Below are positions 9,192 to 16,975 of a stretch of 64,000 bases of DNA, in pieces. Under the pieces are notes generated by a model, which saw nothing but the letters and a program-made list of their open reading frames with translations, was not told where the DNA came from and did no database searches. The stretch is from an uncultured Lachnospiraceae bacterium (lineage in GTDB: Bacteria; Bacillota; Clostridia; TANB77; CAG-508): contig CAMEHU010000002.1 of the NCBI GenBank assembly GCA_945917765.1, positions 25,681 through 89,680 on the forward strand, in the 5' to 3' direction. Each line of letters begins with the position of its first letter. Position 1 is the stretch's first letter. Made by a program: the position numbers and the translations under genes.

Positions 9192-9365
9192 ATGAAAAGA
9201 ATGAGTGAAAAAGAATTAAAAAGAATAGATGGTGGAGTTGGATGTATAGGTTATGAATTACCTAGACCAAACGAAGATAGTTATATAAAACCATCTGATC
9301 AAAACGGTTTGTCTTCTAGTGGTTGGGGATTTGTTGCTTCATACTTTGGATATAAAAGACGTTAA
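9192..9365 (+). CDS. double-glycine leader bacteriocin-like precursor peptide
   Basis: 57 codons with a perfect AGGAGG 8 bases before the ATG and its own promoter and terminator. The leader MKRMSEKELKRIDGG matches the class II / peptidase-exporter pattern (MxxxSxxELxxIxGG). Cleavage after Gly15 would release a 42-residue core starting VGCIGYELP and ending FGYKRR. The core has one Cys (residue 18), a SSSGWG cluster (41-46), no Thr and a basic C-terminus. It converges on a C39-peptidase ABC exporter with glycosyltransferase genes beyond. With a single Cys it cannot form an internal disulfide, so S- or O-glycosylation, or dimerisation, is possible. Core sequence not recognised. Confidence 0.8.
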   Translation: MKRMSEKELKRIDGGVGCIGYELPRPNEDSYIKPSDQNGLSSSGWGFVASYFGYKRR

Positions 9366-9376
9366 TATAAAGAAAG

Positions 9377-9405
9377 CACTTAAGTTTATACTTAAGTGTT
9401 TTTTT
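9377..9405. terminator. shared bidirectional terminator, precursor and exporter
   Basis: CACTTAAG (9377-9384) and CTTAAGTG (9391-9398) flank a 6-base loop, with seven Ts after it on the plus strand and an A-rich left side giving Ts on the minus strand. It ends the precursor gene. The last two bases of the exporter stop codon overlap its T-run. Confidence 0.85.
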
Positions 9406-11569
9406 AATGTAATACTTCCTTATGTTGGGTTTTCCATAATTCATAAAAAATTCCTTTTTTATTTATTAATTCATTTGGAGTTCCAATTTCTGTTATATAC
9501 CCATCTTTTAAAGAAATAATTTTATCACATTTAGTAAGTACATTTAATCTATGTGCAATAATTATTTTGATTGTATTTTTTTCAGCTGATAAATTATCGA
9601 CAATACCTTCTTCTGTTATTGTATCCAAATTACTTGTTGATTCATCTAATATAAGCACATCAGGATATGTGAGCAATGCTTTTGCTAAAGATAATCTTTG
9701 CTTTTCTCCTGTTGATAAATTTGTTGCTCCTTCTTCAATTTTGGTTTGTAATCCTAAGGCTTTATTATTTATATATTCTTTCATTTTAACAATATCTAGT
9801 ACTTTATTAACTTCATCTTCACTAACATTATTATTTCCAATTGTTAAATTGTTATAAATAGTATCTTGAAACCAAAAGTCGTTTTGAGAAACATATGTAA
9901 TTTTCTTTCTTAATGATGCTGTTGTTAAATTATTTATATTCTCATCATTTATATAAATTGCTCCATCTGTTACTTCGAAAAAATTTAATAAAAGTTTTAT
10001 AAGAGTAGTTTTTCCAGATCCACTTGAGCCAATTATTCCAATGCTTTCCCCTTCTTTAATATTAAAATTAATATTATTTAATATTGGTTCTCTTAATCCA
10101 TATTGAAATGTTACATTTTCGAATTCTATTCGTTTTATTTTATTTACTATTTCTCTTTTTTCTTTATTTAATTCATCTTCAGTAGTAGTCATAAAAACAT
10201 CATCTAATCTTTCTAATGCTGCATTTGTTTCATATAGTTTATCTTGAATTCTAATTATATATCCAATCGGTCCTAATAAATATCCCTGAAGTGTATATAA
10301 AAACATTAATTCTCCCATTGTTATTTTTCCAGTCATAACTAATGTTCCTAATGTTGAAAGCATTATTAATTGGCTTATTTGAATTATTATTCCTATCAAA
10401 CTACCTTGAATTGCAAATAACTTTTTTGTATTATAGAATAATTTTTGATAATTTTCATATTTATAATTCATGCTATTTTCCACATATTTTTCTGAATTAT
10501 AGCTTTTTACCGTTTCACTTCCTATAAAAGATGCACTTGCAAAAGAATAAATATCTGTAACAGATTTTTTTATTTTTCTTGTTTTTTCAATTGATTTATT
10601 TCCAAAAATCTTTTGAATTATTATTATTAATAGCATCATTACAAACGCTATGACTGCAATTTGCCAGCATCCTTTTATAAGTACTATTATTAAAGCAAAA
10701 ATTGCATACACAACATCAATAAGAAAGTCAGATGTATAATCTGTTATAATTGAACGAATTATATCTCCATCTTGAAACCTTGTAATTAAATCTCCAGATG
10801 TTCTTGAGGTAAAAAAGCTCATTGGAAGGTTTGTAATTCTATTAAATATATTTAATGTTAATTCTTTATCAAGTTTTTTTGTGAATTTTAAAGAAACCTT
10901 TAATTTTATCCAATCTACTGCAACAGTAAATATATATATTCCAATTATTATTAAAACCATCTGCCATAATAAATTTAATTTATATTGTGGTATAATAGTA
11001 TCTATAAAAAAAGAGTAAAAGCTTGCTGCTACAACACTTATTCCCGATATTATTGCCGATAAAATTATTAAAAAGATTAAGTGTTTTTTAAATTTTAAAA
11101 TTAGATCAAATATTAATTTATATGTTCTTTTATATTTTTTTATTTCTTTAAAATTTTCTTTTGGTTTAAATGTAAGTATTTCGCTTGTCCAAATTTCATT
11201 AAACTTGTCCCATTTCATGACTTGTTTACCTTCACTTGGATCTCCGATAACTACTGTATTTTCATTTGCCTCAAAAACAACTATATAATGTTGCTTATAT
11301 CCCTCAATTACAGTATGCACTATAATTGGGAAATTCACATTGCTGTTTAAAAGATCTTCTTTTGTTGCAAAAAAGGCGTCTGTTTCTAAATTCAATTTTT
11401 CTCCTGCTAATTTTAATGAATACATTGAATTGCCTTCTCTATCAGTCTTAGCAAATTCTCTTATTACTGCTAAAGATATGTTTTCAACTCCATAATAAGC
11501 ACATATCATTGCTAAGCATGCGACACCACAATTTTTCTCATCTGGTTGTTTGTAAATTTTGTATTTCAT
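9404..11569 (-). CDS. peptidase-containing ABC exporter (C39 bacteriocin processing/secretion)
   Basis: 721 residues, the normal length for LagD/SunT/PCAT-type exporters that cut double-glycine leaders and export the core. The N-terminal C39 domain (about 1-135) has Gln8, Cys14, His94 and Asp110, the oxyanion and catalytic set. Six membrane helices span about 160-440. The ATPase has Walker A GSSGSGKTT (514-522), Q-loop Gln562, signature LSTGE (618-622), Walker B VLILDE (638-643) and His673. GAGGAG precedes the ATG. It is the last gene of a minus-strand run with three glycosyltransferase-like genes and converges on the precursor gene, its likely substrate. All catalytic residues are intact. 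Confidence 0.93.
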   Translation of the reverse strand: MKYKIYKQPDEKNCGVACLAMICAYYGVENISLAVIREFAKTDREGNSMYSLKLAGEKLNLETDAFFATKEDLLNSNVNFPIIVHTVIEGYKQHYIVVFEANENTVVIGDPSEGKQVMKWDKFNEIWTSEILTFKPKENFKEIKKYKRTYKLIFDLILKFKKHLIFLIILSAIISGISVVAASFYSFFIDTIIPQYKLNLLWQMVLIIIGIYIFTVAVDWIKLKVSLKFTKKLDKELTLNIFNRITNLPMSFFTSRTSGDLITRFQDGDIIRSIITDYTSDFLIDVVYAIFALIIVLIKGCWQIAVIAFVMMLLIIIIQKIFGNKSIEKTRKIKKSVTDIYSFASASFIGSETVKSYNSEKYVENSMNYKYENYQKLFYNTKKLFAIQGSLIGIIIQISQLIMLSTLGTLVMTGKITMGELMFLYTLQGYLLGPIGYIIRIQDKLYETNAALERLDDVFMTTTEDELNKEKREIVNKIKRIEFENVTFQYGLREPILNNINFNIKEGESIGIIGSSGSGKTTLIKLLLNFFEVTDGAIYINDENINNLTTASLRKKITYVSQNDFWFQDTIYNNLTIGNNNVSEDEVNKVLDIVKMKEYINNKALGLQTKIEEGATNLSTGEKQRLSLAKALLTYPDVLILDESTSNLDTITEEGIVDNLSAEKNTIKIIIAHRLNVLTKCDKIISLKDGYITEIGTPNELINKKGIFYELWKTQHKEVLH

Positions 11570-11614
11570 TTCTGTGACTCCTCATACTATTTGTACTTTG
11601 ATGTTATAATATTT

Positions 11615-12112
11615 TTATATATTATGCAAACATATTAATTCATTTAGATACTTTACTTTTATTTCTTCAGTATTTTTTCCAAAAAATTCTTTTGAATAAA
11701 TTTTTCCTAATAATTTATAATTATTTTCCTCTAAATATTTATACATTCCTTGTTCATTTTCAACTACCAGACCAACACATATATCCGCTTCTTTATTTAT
11801 TATTTCATTATACAAATATTCTAGCGAAAAATAATTATAAAACATATCACCCATTTCAATAAACATTACATATTTGTTTTCTGTTTTATCAATAATGCTA
11901 TTTAAATAATTTTCTCCTTTGCAATTTATTACTTGAATATTTATTTTTTCTTTAAATGTTTCTGCTTCACTTAAATAATCTTCATTAAACGAACTATCTA
12001 CTAAATATATTTTTAATTCATCTTTTATTGATTGCCCACAAATTGACAGAAGTGTTTTTCTTAAATCTCCATTACTTTGATGTTCTTTTGGTGTTATAAT
12101 TATATCTATCAT
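11615..12112 (-). CDS. degenerate family-2 glycosyltransferase-like protein
   Basis: 165 residues, half the length of its two upstream paralogues. It shares their start (MIDIIIT), the LLSICGQSIKDELKIYLVDS strand-helix block and the following helix. The DSDD metal/sugar-nucleotide motif is replaced by EMGD, the TAYNAHKT segment by PKEHQSNG, and the C-terminal acceptor half is missing. It is therefore probably not an active transferase and may be a regulatory or chaperone subunit. The frame is open with a good AGGAGG site, and it starts one base after the stop of the preceding gene, so it looks maintained rather than a fresh pseudogene. 45 bases to the exporter. Confidence 0.75.
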   Translation of the reverse strand: MIDIIITPKEHQSNGDLRKTLLSICGQSIKDELKIYLVDSSFNEDYLSEAETFKEKINIQVINCKGENYLNSIIDKTENKYVMFIEMGDMFYNYFSLEYLYNEIINKEADICVGLVVENEQGMYKYLEENNYKLLGKIYSKEFFGKNTEEIKVKYLNELICLHNI

Positions 12113-12113
12113 A

Positions 12114-13058
12114 TTAGGCCTCCTGTATTAAATTAATAAAATCATCGAATGATATAGATATATATTTAAGTGAAATTCCTCTGTTTTGAAAACTTTCTAT
12201 TCTTTTTTCTATAATCATTTTTTTAGTTTTTTCATCTTTTACTGAATATTTCTCATATATTTCTTTCATCTCTTTCAATTGTTTTAAAAACATTTTTGAA
12301 TTATTTATATTCATATATCCTATATAGTTAAAATAAAAATTCACCATATATTCCAATGCAGTTTCTGATATTTTTTTATATGAACATTTATCATTAATAG
12401 CTGTTTCAAGTGCATTTGTAATGTTATAAATATAATTTATAAAAAATTTTAATTTAAACTCATCATTTTTTGTCCTTGTTAATGAATTTTTGTTAAAACA
12501 CCATATGTATGTTATATCATCTATATATTTTATTTTTGAATCATATAAAAAAACTTTACGATTAAATCCTACATCTTCATTATATCTTGTATTATTAAAT
12601 CTTATTTTATTTGTTTCTAAAAAGCTTCTTTTATATATTTTTCCATGAACCCATGTCATATCTTCAAAATGTTCAACCATTTCATTATTTTCAAGTTGTT
12701 CTAAAAAGCTTGAAACAACCAAGTCATAGTCGTTATCTTTAATTTCATTATATAAAGTTCGAACTTCACTTGGTCCTGCCAAAACATCGTCTGAATCCAT
12801 AAAAATAATATATGGATTATTTGAATTATCAATTCCATATTGTCTGGCTATTCCTGGGCCTGAATTTTCACTTAAATTCAATTCTGTAATATTCATAAAT
12901 TTTTTAAAAAAGTTTACTTGTTCTGAATAATCATTATCCGATTTATCATTTATTATATATACATTTATATCTTTTATGTTTTCTTGATATGCAATGGAAA
13001 ACAGAGTTCTATCAATTGTTTTATGTGCATTATATGCAGGTATTATTATGTCTATCAT
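12114..13058 (-). CDS. family-2 glycosyltransferase
   Basis: 314 residues from the ATG at 13058 (AGAGGAAAAA upstream; the longer frame runs into the preceding gene). GT-A fold: IIIPAYNAHKTIDRTL at the N-terminus, SENSGPGIARQYGID, then the DXD motif IIFMDSDDVL around residue 90. The C-terminal half (about 190-314) is helical without membrane spans. It likely uses a nucleotide sugar; acceptor unknown. Close paralogue of the gene upstream. Its position between that paralogue and the exporter suggests modification of the exported peptide, but a role in surface glycans cannot be excluded. Confidence 0.88.
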   Translation of the reverse strand: MIDIIIPAYNAHKTIDRTLFSIAYQENIKDINVYIINDKSDNDYSEQVNFFKKFMNITELNLSENSGPGIARQYGIDNSNNPYIIFMDSDDVLAGPSEVRTLYNEIKDNDYDLVVSSFLEQLENNEMVEHFEDMTWVHGKIYKRSFLETNKIRFNNTRYNEDVGFNRKVFLYDSKIKYIDDITYIWCFNKNSLTRTKNDEFKLKFFINYIYNITNALETAINDKCSYKKISETALEYMVNFYFNYIGYMNINNSKMFLKQLKEMKEIYEKYSVKDEKTKKMIIEKRIESFQNRGISLKYISISFDDFINLIQEA

Positions 13059-13080
13059 TTTTTCCTCTTTTTTATATGTT

Positions 13081-13992
13081 TTAATCTTCGATTTTTTCAA
13101 TAAACTCATCAATTGTCATTTTGGGTGTTTCTTTACCATATATGAAATCCATCAAATATCCTATTTTATATTTTTCGGGTAAAATGTCAAAATACTCTTT
13201 ATGTCTTTTTTTCAATTTTGAAAGATCTTGAAACACAAATGATAAATCAATGTCTTCTTCATTATATACATATTTTGAATAACCATATAATATTGTATGA
13301 TATATAAATCCTGCAATATTTTCAGCATCCAAATTTCTTTTTATACATTCCTCAACAAGCCATGTATACGCATATATATAGTTTTTTAGATTTTGATAAG
13401 TATCTGTATGACCTTTTGTTATTGAATCAGGATTATAATTGTATTGATAAATAATTTTTTTGGTTTGTGCTATGTGATTACAACAATTCATATATAAGTA
13501 ATTAAATACATTATCTTCATGGTTTCTTGCATCACAAAATTTTATAGAATTTTTTTCTATAACACTTCTTCTATACATTTTTCCGTGCAAACATCCTTTA
13601 AATATTCTAATATAATTAAAAACACCTTGAGGCTTTTCTTCTATAATCGCACCTATAATAAAATCTTTTTTACCAATTTTTTTATATAGATTTGCTAATG
13701 AGTGTTTATTATAAAAAACATCATCAGAATCTATAAAAACTATATATTCATTTTTCGATATATCTAATCCCTTTTGCCTTGATAATCCTGGTCCAAGATT
13801 TTTTTCATTTCTTATTATTGTTATATCAAGTTTGTTTTCAAATAATTCCAATAAATAGTTATAATCTTTTTGACTATGGTCATCTATTATATATACTTTA
13901 ACTAGCTTTTTTAACGTTTGCTTTTCTATACTTAAAAGAGTTTTTACTATAGTTTTATGTGCGTTATATGCTGTTATTATTATATCAATCAT
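13081..13992 (-). CDS. family-2 glycosyltransferase
   Basis: 303 residues from the ATG at 13992, which has GGTGGAGG in front. An in-frame GTG four codons upstream overlaps that site. GT-A fold with IIITAYNAHKTIVKTLLS, NLGPGLSRQKGLD and the DXD motif VFIDSDDVFY. No membrane helix. 22 bases before the second glycosyltransferase and 12 bases after the guaD stop, so the genes form one operon. The shared N-termini of the three transferase-like genes imply tandem duplication. Confidence 0.88.
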   Translation of the reverse strand: MIDIIITAYNAHKTIVKTLLSIEKQTLKKLVKVYIIDDHSQKDYNYLLELFENKLDITIIRNEKNLGPGLSRQKGLDISKNEYIVFIDSDDVFYNKHSLANLYKKIGKKDFIIGAIIEEKPQGVFNYIRIFKGCLHGKMYRRSVIEKNSIKFCDARNHEDNVFNYLYMNCCNHIAQTKKIIYQYNYNPDSITKGHTDTYQNLKNYIYAYTWLVEECIKRNLDAENIAGFIYHTILYGYSKYVYNEEDIDLSFVFQDLSKLKKRHKEYFDILPEKYKIGYLMDFIYGKETPKMTIDEFIEKIED

Positions 13993-14004
13993 TTTGTCCT
14001 CCAC

Positions 14005-14481
14005 CTAATATATAGTTTTATCACGCTTTTCAGCAAAGCTCTCAAAAGTTTTTATTGTTTCTTCTCTATCAATACAATTTAATTCTAACACCTCATTATC
14101 TTCAACTTCATCAGTTAATTTTTTTATAAAACTATAAATGTAATCATCTCTAAATCCAATGTTTGCAGCATCTTCTTTAGTGTTTCCGTAATAAACCTTT
14201 TTAATATTAGACCAAATTATTGCTGACAAACACATAGGACATGGATAGCATGAAGTATATAATTCACATTCACTTAAATCATATGAATTAATATTTTTAC
14301 ATGCATCTCTTATTGCCATTACTTCAGCATGAGCTGTTGGGTCATTATTACTTAAAACATGATTTGACCCCTTTCCTATTATTTTTCCATCTTTTACAAT
14401 ACATGCACCAAAAGGTCCTCCAACATTTGTTTTCAAATTATTTTCTGATAATTCCTTTGCTATTTTCATATATTCATTCAT
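14005..14481 (-). CDS. guaD: guanine deaminase-like nucleoside/base deaminase
   Basis: 158 residues of the cytidine deaminase fold. HAEV at the zinc site (with the proton-shuttling Glu) and PCPMC supply the zinc ligands. NVGGPFGACIVKDGKII, DPTAHAEVMAIRDACK, YTSCYPCPMC and the C-terminal GFRDDYIY closely follow Bacillus GuaD (guanine to xanthine) more than tRNA adenosine deaminase. AGGAGGT precedes the ATG. It heads the glycosyltransferase-exporter run, 34 bases after a Tim44-like gene. A link to peptide modification is not obvious. Confidence 0.85.
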   Translation of the reverse strand: MNEYMKIAKELSENNLKTNVGGPFGACIVKDGKIIGKGSNHVLSNNDPTAHAEVMAIRDACKNINSYDLSECELYTSCYPCPMCLSAIIWSNIKKVYYGNTKEDAANIGFRDDYIYSFIKKLTDEVEDNEVLELNCIDREETIKTFESFAEKRDKTIY

Positions 14482-14515
14482 ACTTCATACCTCCTATTTG
14501 ATACTTTCCTGAAAA

Positions 14516-15061
14516 CTAATCCACAATTTCCTCTAAAACCCAATCATAGTCTCTCAAAACATACACACTTCCACAATATTCACAAACTCCATTTTTGTTT
14601 AGGTCAATATTTGCTCCACATCCTGTACATTTTCTAGCATTTCCAAGAGCTTTTGCATTTTTTATTTTTGAGAATTTAAGTTTAACATATTTTTCTGTTC
14701 TAACATCTCTATTACCATCTATAAATTTCTTAGTATCTTTGGCTATTCTATAATCTAAATATTTAGTTAACAATTTTACATCAATTTCAAATCTATCATC
14801 AAATTCCTCAATATTTGTTATTGTAGTATCTGAAACATTTAATTCATCATAAACTTGAATTTGATTATTTGCTTGTAATTGTTTTATTTTACTACTATAT
14901 TTCTCATATACTTCATCAGATAAAAAGTGTCTAATATTCTCTAAATTTTGTTTCATAACTCCTGTGTATAATTTTATATAAACATTATCAACTTTTGCTT
15001 TAAATTTTGCCTCTGAAAATTCTTTGTCTTCATTAATTAAATTATTTAAAACCTCACTCAT
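14516..15061 (-). CDS. Tim44-like domain protein with C-terminal zinc ribbon
   Basis: 181 residues from the ATG at 15061 (AGGGAG site 8 bases away). No signal or membrane segment. Residues about 20-145 look like a Tim44-like/cystatin-like alpha+beta domain (VYIKLYTGVMKQNLENIRHF.. LDYRIAKDTKKFIDG). Near the C-terminus CTGC..CEYC forms a zinc ribbon (CxxC-x12-CxxC). It is a soluble relative of the membrane-bound proteins at 15159 and 19135. Function unknown. Confidence 0.75.
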   Translation of the reverse strand: MSEVLNNLINEDKEFSEAKFKAKVDNVYIKLYTGVMKQNLENIRHFLSDEVYEKYSSKIKQLQANNQIQVYDELNVSDTTITNIEEFDDRFEIDVKLLTKYLDYRIAKDTKKFIDGNRDVRTEKYVKLKFSKIKNAKALGNARKCTGCGANIDLNKNGVCEYCGSVYVLRDYDWVLEEIVD

Positions 15062-15117
15062 TTTTGTTTCTCCCTTCATTTAACTTTTTTATACTTTTTT
15101 TATAATACCACAATAAT

Positions 15118-15147
15118 AAAAAAGAGACAATATTTTGCCTCTTTTTT
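15118..15147 (-). terminator. terminator after the membrane Tim44-like gene
   Basis: AAAAAAGAG pairs with CTCTTTTTT around a 12-base loop. T-runs occur on both strands and the 15159-16064 stop lies 12 bases away. Confidence 0.7.
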
Positions 15148-15158
15148 ATATTAATTTA

Positions 15159-16064
15159 TTATAAATTTACTTGATTTGTACAAACTTTTTTAGACATTAC
15201 CCATTCAGTATTTTCACCAATTATTTTTGAGTTACAATATGGACAAACTCCAACAGAATTTACTTCAACTGGTGCTCCACAGTTTGGACATTTATCTATT
15301 TTCTTTTGAGATTTGCTTGCAACAAATGTGAAATCATAATACATTCTTAGTTTTCTAGATTTATTACCTCTTAGAACTTTTCCAGATTCTTTTTCAATAA
15401 TGTAATCATAGAATTCTATAATATATTTAGCTGTAATTTCAACAGTATCATTTTGTTCTCTACAACTACTAATTGCACAATCTTTCAAATCAAATCCATT
15501 CATTATATTTTGCTCACCTTTAATTTCCATACTTGAAAGTTGTGATTCATACATATTAAACATTTCATCTGTAATGATGTTATGAACTTTTTCTAAATCA
15601 AAATTCATCCATGCATCTTCAACTTTTAAGAAAATATCATATCCATTTTGTAAAAATGCTTTTTCTTCAAAGTCTGGGAATAATTGTTTAAGTTTTTCAA
15701 TAGCTGTTTGATTTGATTGTAATTTAGGAATTCTTGGAGCATTGTATCCACCGCTTTTGTTTTTTCTTGATGTAAGTACAATAATAACAATTGCAATTAT
15801 TAACCAAATGATAAGCCCTGCCCAGCCATCATCATCACTTGAACTGCTGGAACCACTATAATGTGAACTTCCATAACTAGAACTACGGCTTGAACTACTA
15901 TGACTTGAGCTACTTCCTGAATAACTTGATGAAGATCCGCCACTATACGAAGAATGATATCCTGCATCTGCATGTGTTGGCTTTTCATTTACTGCAACAC
16001 AAAAACTTATTATTATAGAAATTGCAATTAAAAATTTTGCAATAATTCTTAAATTTTTTTTCAT
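15159..16064 (-). CDS. membrane-anchored Tim44-like protein with zinc ribbon
   Basis: 301 residues from the ATG at 16064. Order: N-terminal hydrophobic signal/anchor (about 5-27), a Ser/Gly/Tyr/His-rich low-complexity stretch (about 35-75), a second membrane helix (WAGLIIWLIIAIVIIVL), a Tim44-like domain (about 115-255, with VEDAWMNFDLEKVHNIITDE and IEFYDYIIEKESGKVLRGN) and a CPNC..CPYC zinc ribbon. The Ser-rich loop between two helices would face outside, with the Tim44 and zinc domains in the cytoplasm. Lies 57 bases after tdk. Function unknown. Confidence 0.8.
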   Translation of the reverse strand: MKKNLRIIAKFLIAISIIISFCVAVNEKPTHADAGYHSSYSGGSSSSYSGSSSSHSSSSRSSSYGSSHYSGSSSSSDDDGWAGLIIWLIIAIVIIVLTSRKNKSGGYNAPRIPKLQSNQTAIEKLKQLFPDFEEKAFLQNGYDIFLKVEDAWMNFDLEKVHNIITDEMFNMYESQLSSMEIKGEQNIMNGFDLKDCAISSCREQNDTVEITAKYIIEFYDYIIEKESGKVLRGNKSRKLRMYYDFTFVASKSQKKIDKCPNCGAPVEVNSVGVCPYCNSKIIGENTEWVMSKKVCTNQVNL

Positions 16065-16121
16065 ATTTCCAACCAATCCTTTCTTTTTGATTAATTGTTT
16101 TTTTAGTTATTCTTTATTATA

Positions 16122-16670
16122 TTATTTAGATTTGTATTTTTTTACAATTTCATTATAACATTCTCTGCAAACTGGGATATAATCAGAGTCACCTATTTCT
16201 ATATCACCTGATTTTGTATCACCTTTATAGAAACTGAAAATTGCGTTATCTCTTTTACAAATATCGCAAATTGAAGTCATTGTTGTTACATGATCTGATA
16301 CACAAAGTAAATCTCCCATTTTACCAAAAGGCTTTTTCTCAGCAGTAAGATTTAAACCTGCAATAAAAAACTTTTTGCCCTCTTGCGCTAAATCTTCTAT
16401 TACTTTTACATCACCATTCAAAAATTGAAATTCATCAATTATATAAACATCTGCATCATAATCTTTTAATTCATCTATACTATCTATGTTAATAGCTTTT
16501 AATTTATTACCATTTCTATCTTGAACATAATCTTTTGAAAACCTTGTATCAATACCTGGTTTGAAGATTTGAATAGTTTTACCTGCTATCATTTGTCTTT
16601 TTGCCTCTTGTAAAATAACATGACTTTTTCCACACTTCATAGGCCCTGTATACACATTTATATCTCCCAT
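16122..16670 (-). CDS. tdk: thymidine kinase, type II
   Basis: Phosphorylates thymidine for salvage. 182 residues. The P-loop GPMKCGKS is at 9-16 (commonly GPMFSGKS), with Walker B DEFQFLNG, the GLNLTAEKKPFG lasso region and structural zinc cysteines (CDIC and CREC). GGAGGATAAA precedes the ATG. It appears to head the transcript that continues into the Tim44-like genes. Confidence 0.95.
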   Translation of the reverse strand: MGDINVYTGPMKCGKSHVILQEAKRQMIAGKTIQIFKPGIDTRFSKDYVQDRNGNKLKAINIDSIDELKDYDADVYIIDEFQFLNGDVKVIEDLAQEGKKFFIAGLNLTAEKKPFGKMGDLLCVSDHVTTMTSICDICKRDNAIFSFYKGDTKSGDIEIGDSDYIPVCRECYNEIVKKYKSK

Positions 16671-16800
16671 TTTATCCTCCGATTTATCTTGCTATTTAAA
16701 TTTATTTTGCGTTCATTTTTTATTATATCAGTATGTGTATTTTTATGCAATATTTTGTCGAATTTTTTTGAAAATTTTTAAAATCTGACTGGTTGTAAAA

Positions 16801-16884
16801 TTGAGTTTTCGGGACGGTTCTAAAAACAAAATTCAACAATTAGCTCGTGAAAATTTGTTTTTTAGAACCATCCCGAAAACTCAA
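16801..16884. repeat. GGGACGGTTC long palindrome between tdk and Crp/Fnr gene
   Basis: Left arm TTGAGTTTTCGGGACGGTTC followed by TAAAAACAAA (16801-16830) pairs with 16854-16884 almost perfectly. The GGGACGG core links it to the repeats at 6048, 6313 and 37701. It lies between two divergent genes in a 305-base spacer that also holds the regulator promoter. Confidence 0.85.
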
Positions 16885-16912
16885 TTTTTTGAGCCATCTT
16901 GATTATTAAAAA

Positions 16913-16934
16913 AATTGTTGCAAAAACAACAATT
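16913..16934. promoter_or_regulatory. dyad over the Crp/Fnr gene promoter, possible operator
   Basis: AATTGTTG (16913-16920) and CAACAATT (16927-16934) are perfect inverted half-sites 6 bases apart, the spacing of Crp/Fnr operators. The dyad covers the -35 element, so binding would repress: likely autoregulation. Confidence 0.5.
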
Positions 16935-16946
16935 TTCATATATAAT
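16918..16946 (+). promoter_or_regulatory. promoter of the Crp/Fnr-family gene
   Basis: TTGCAA (16918-16923) and TATAAT (16941-16946) are 17 bases apart, 30 bases before the start codon. Confidence 0.75.
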
Positions 16947-16975
16947 ACATTCAACAAAAAACAAGGAGACAAGCT

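Noticed and set aside
14005-14481. tRNA-specific adenosine deaminase (tadA)
   Set aside because: GGPFGACIVKDG and the C-terminal FRDDYIY block fit guanine deaminase better.
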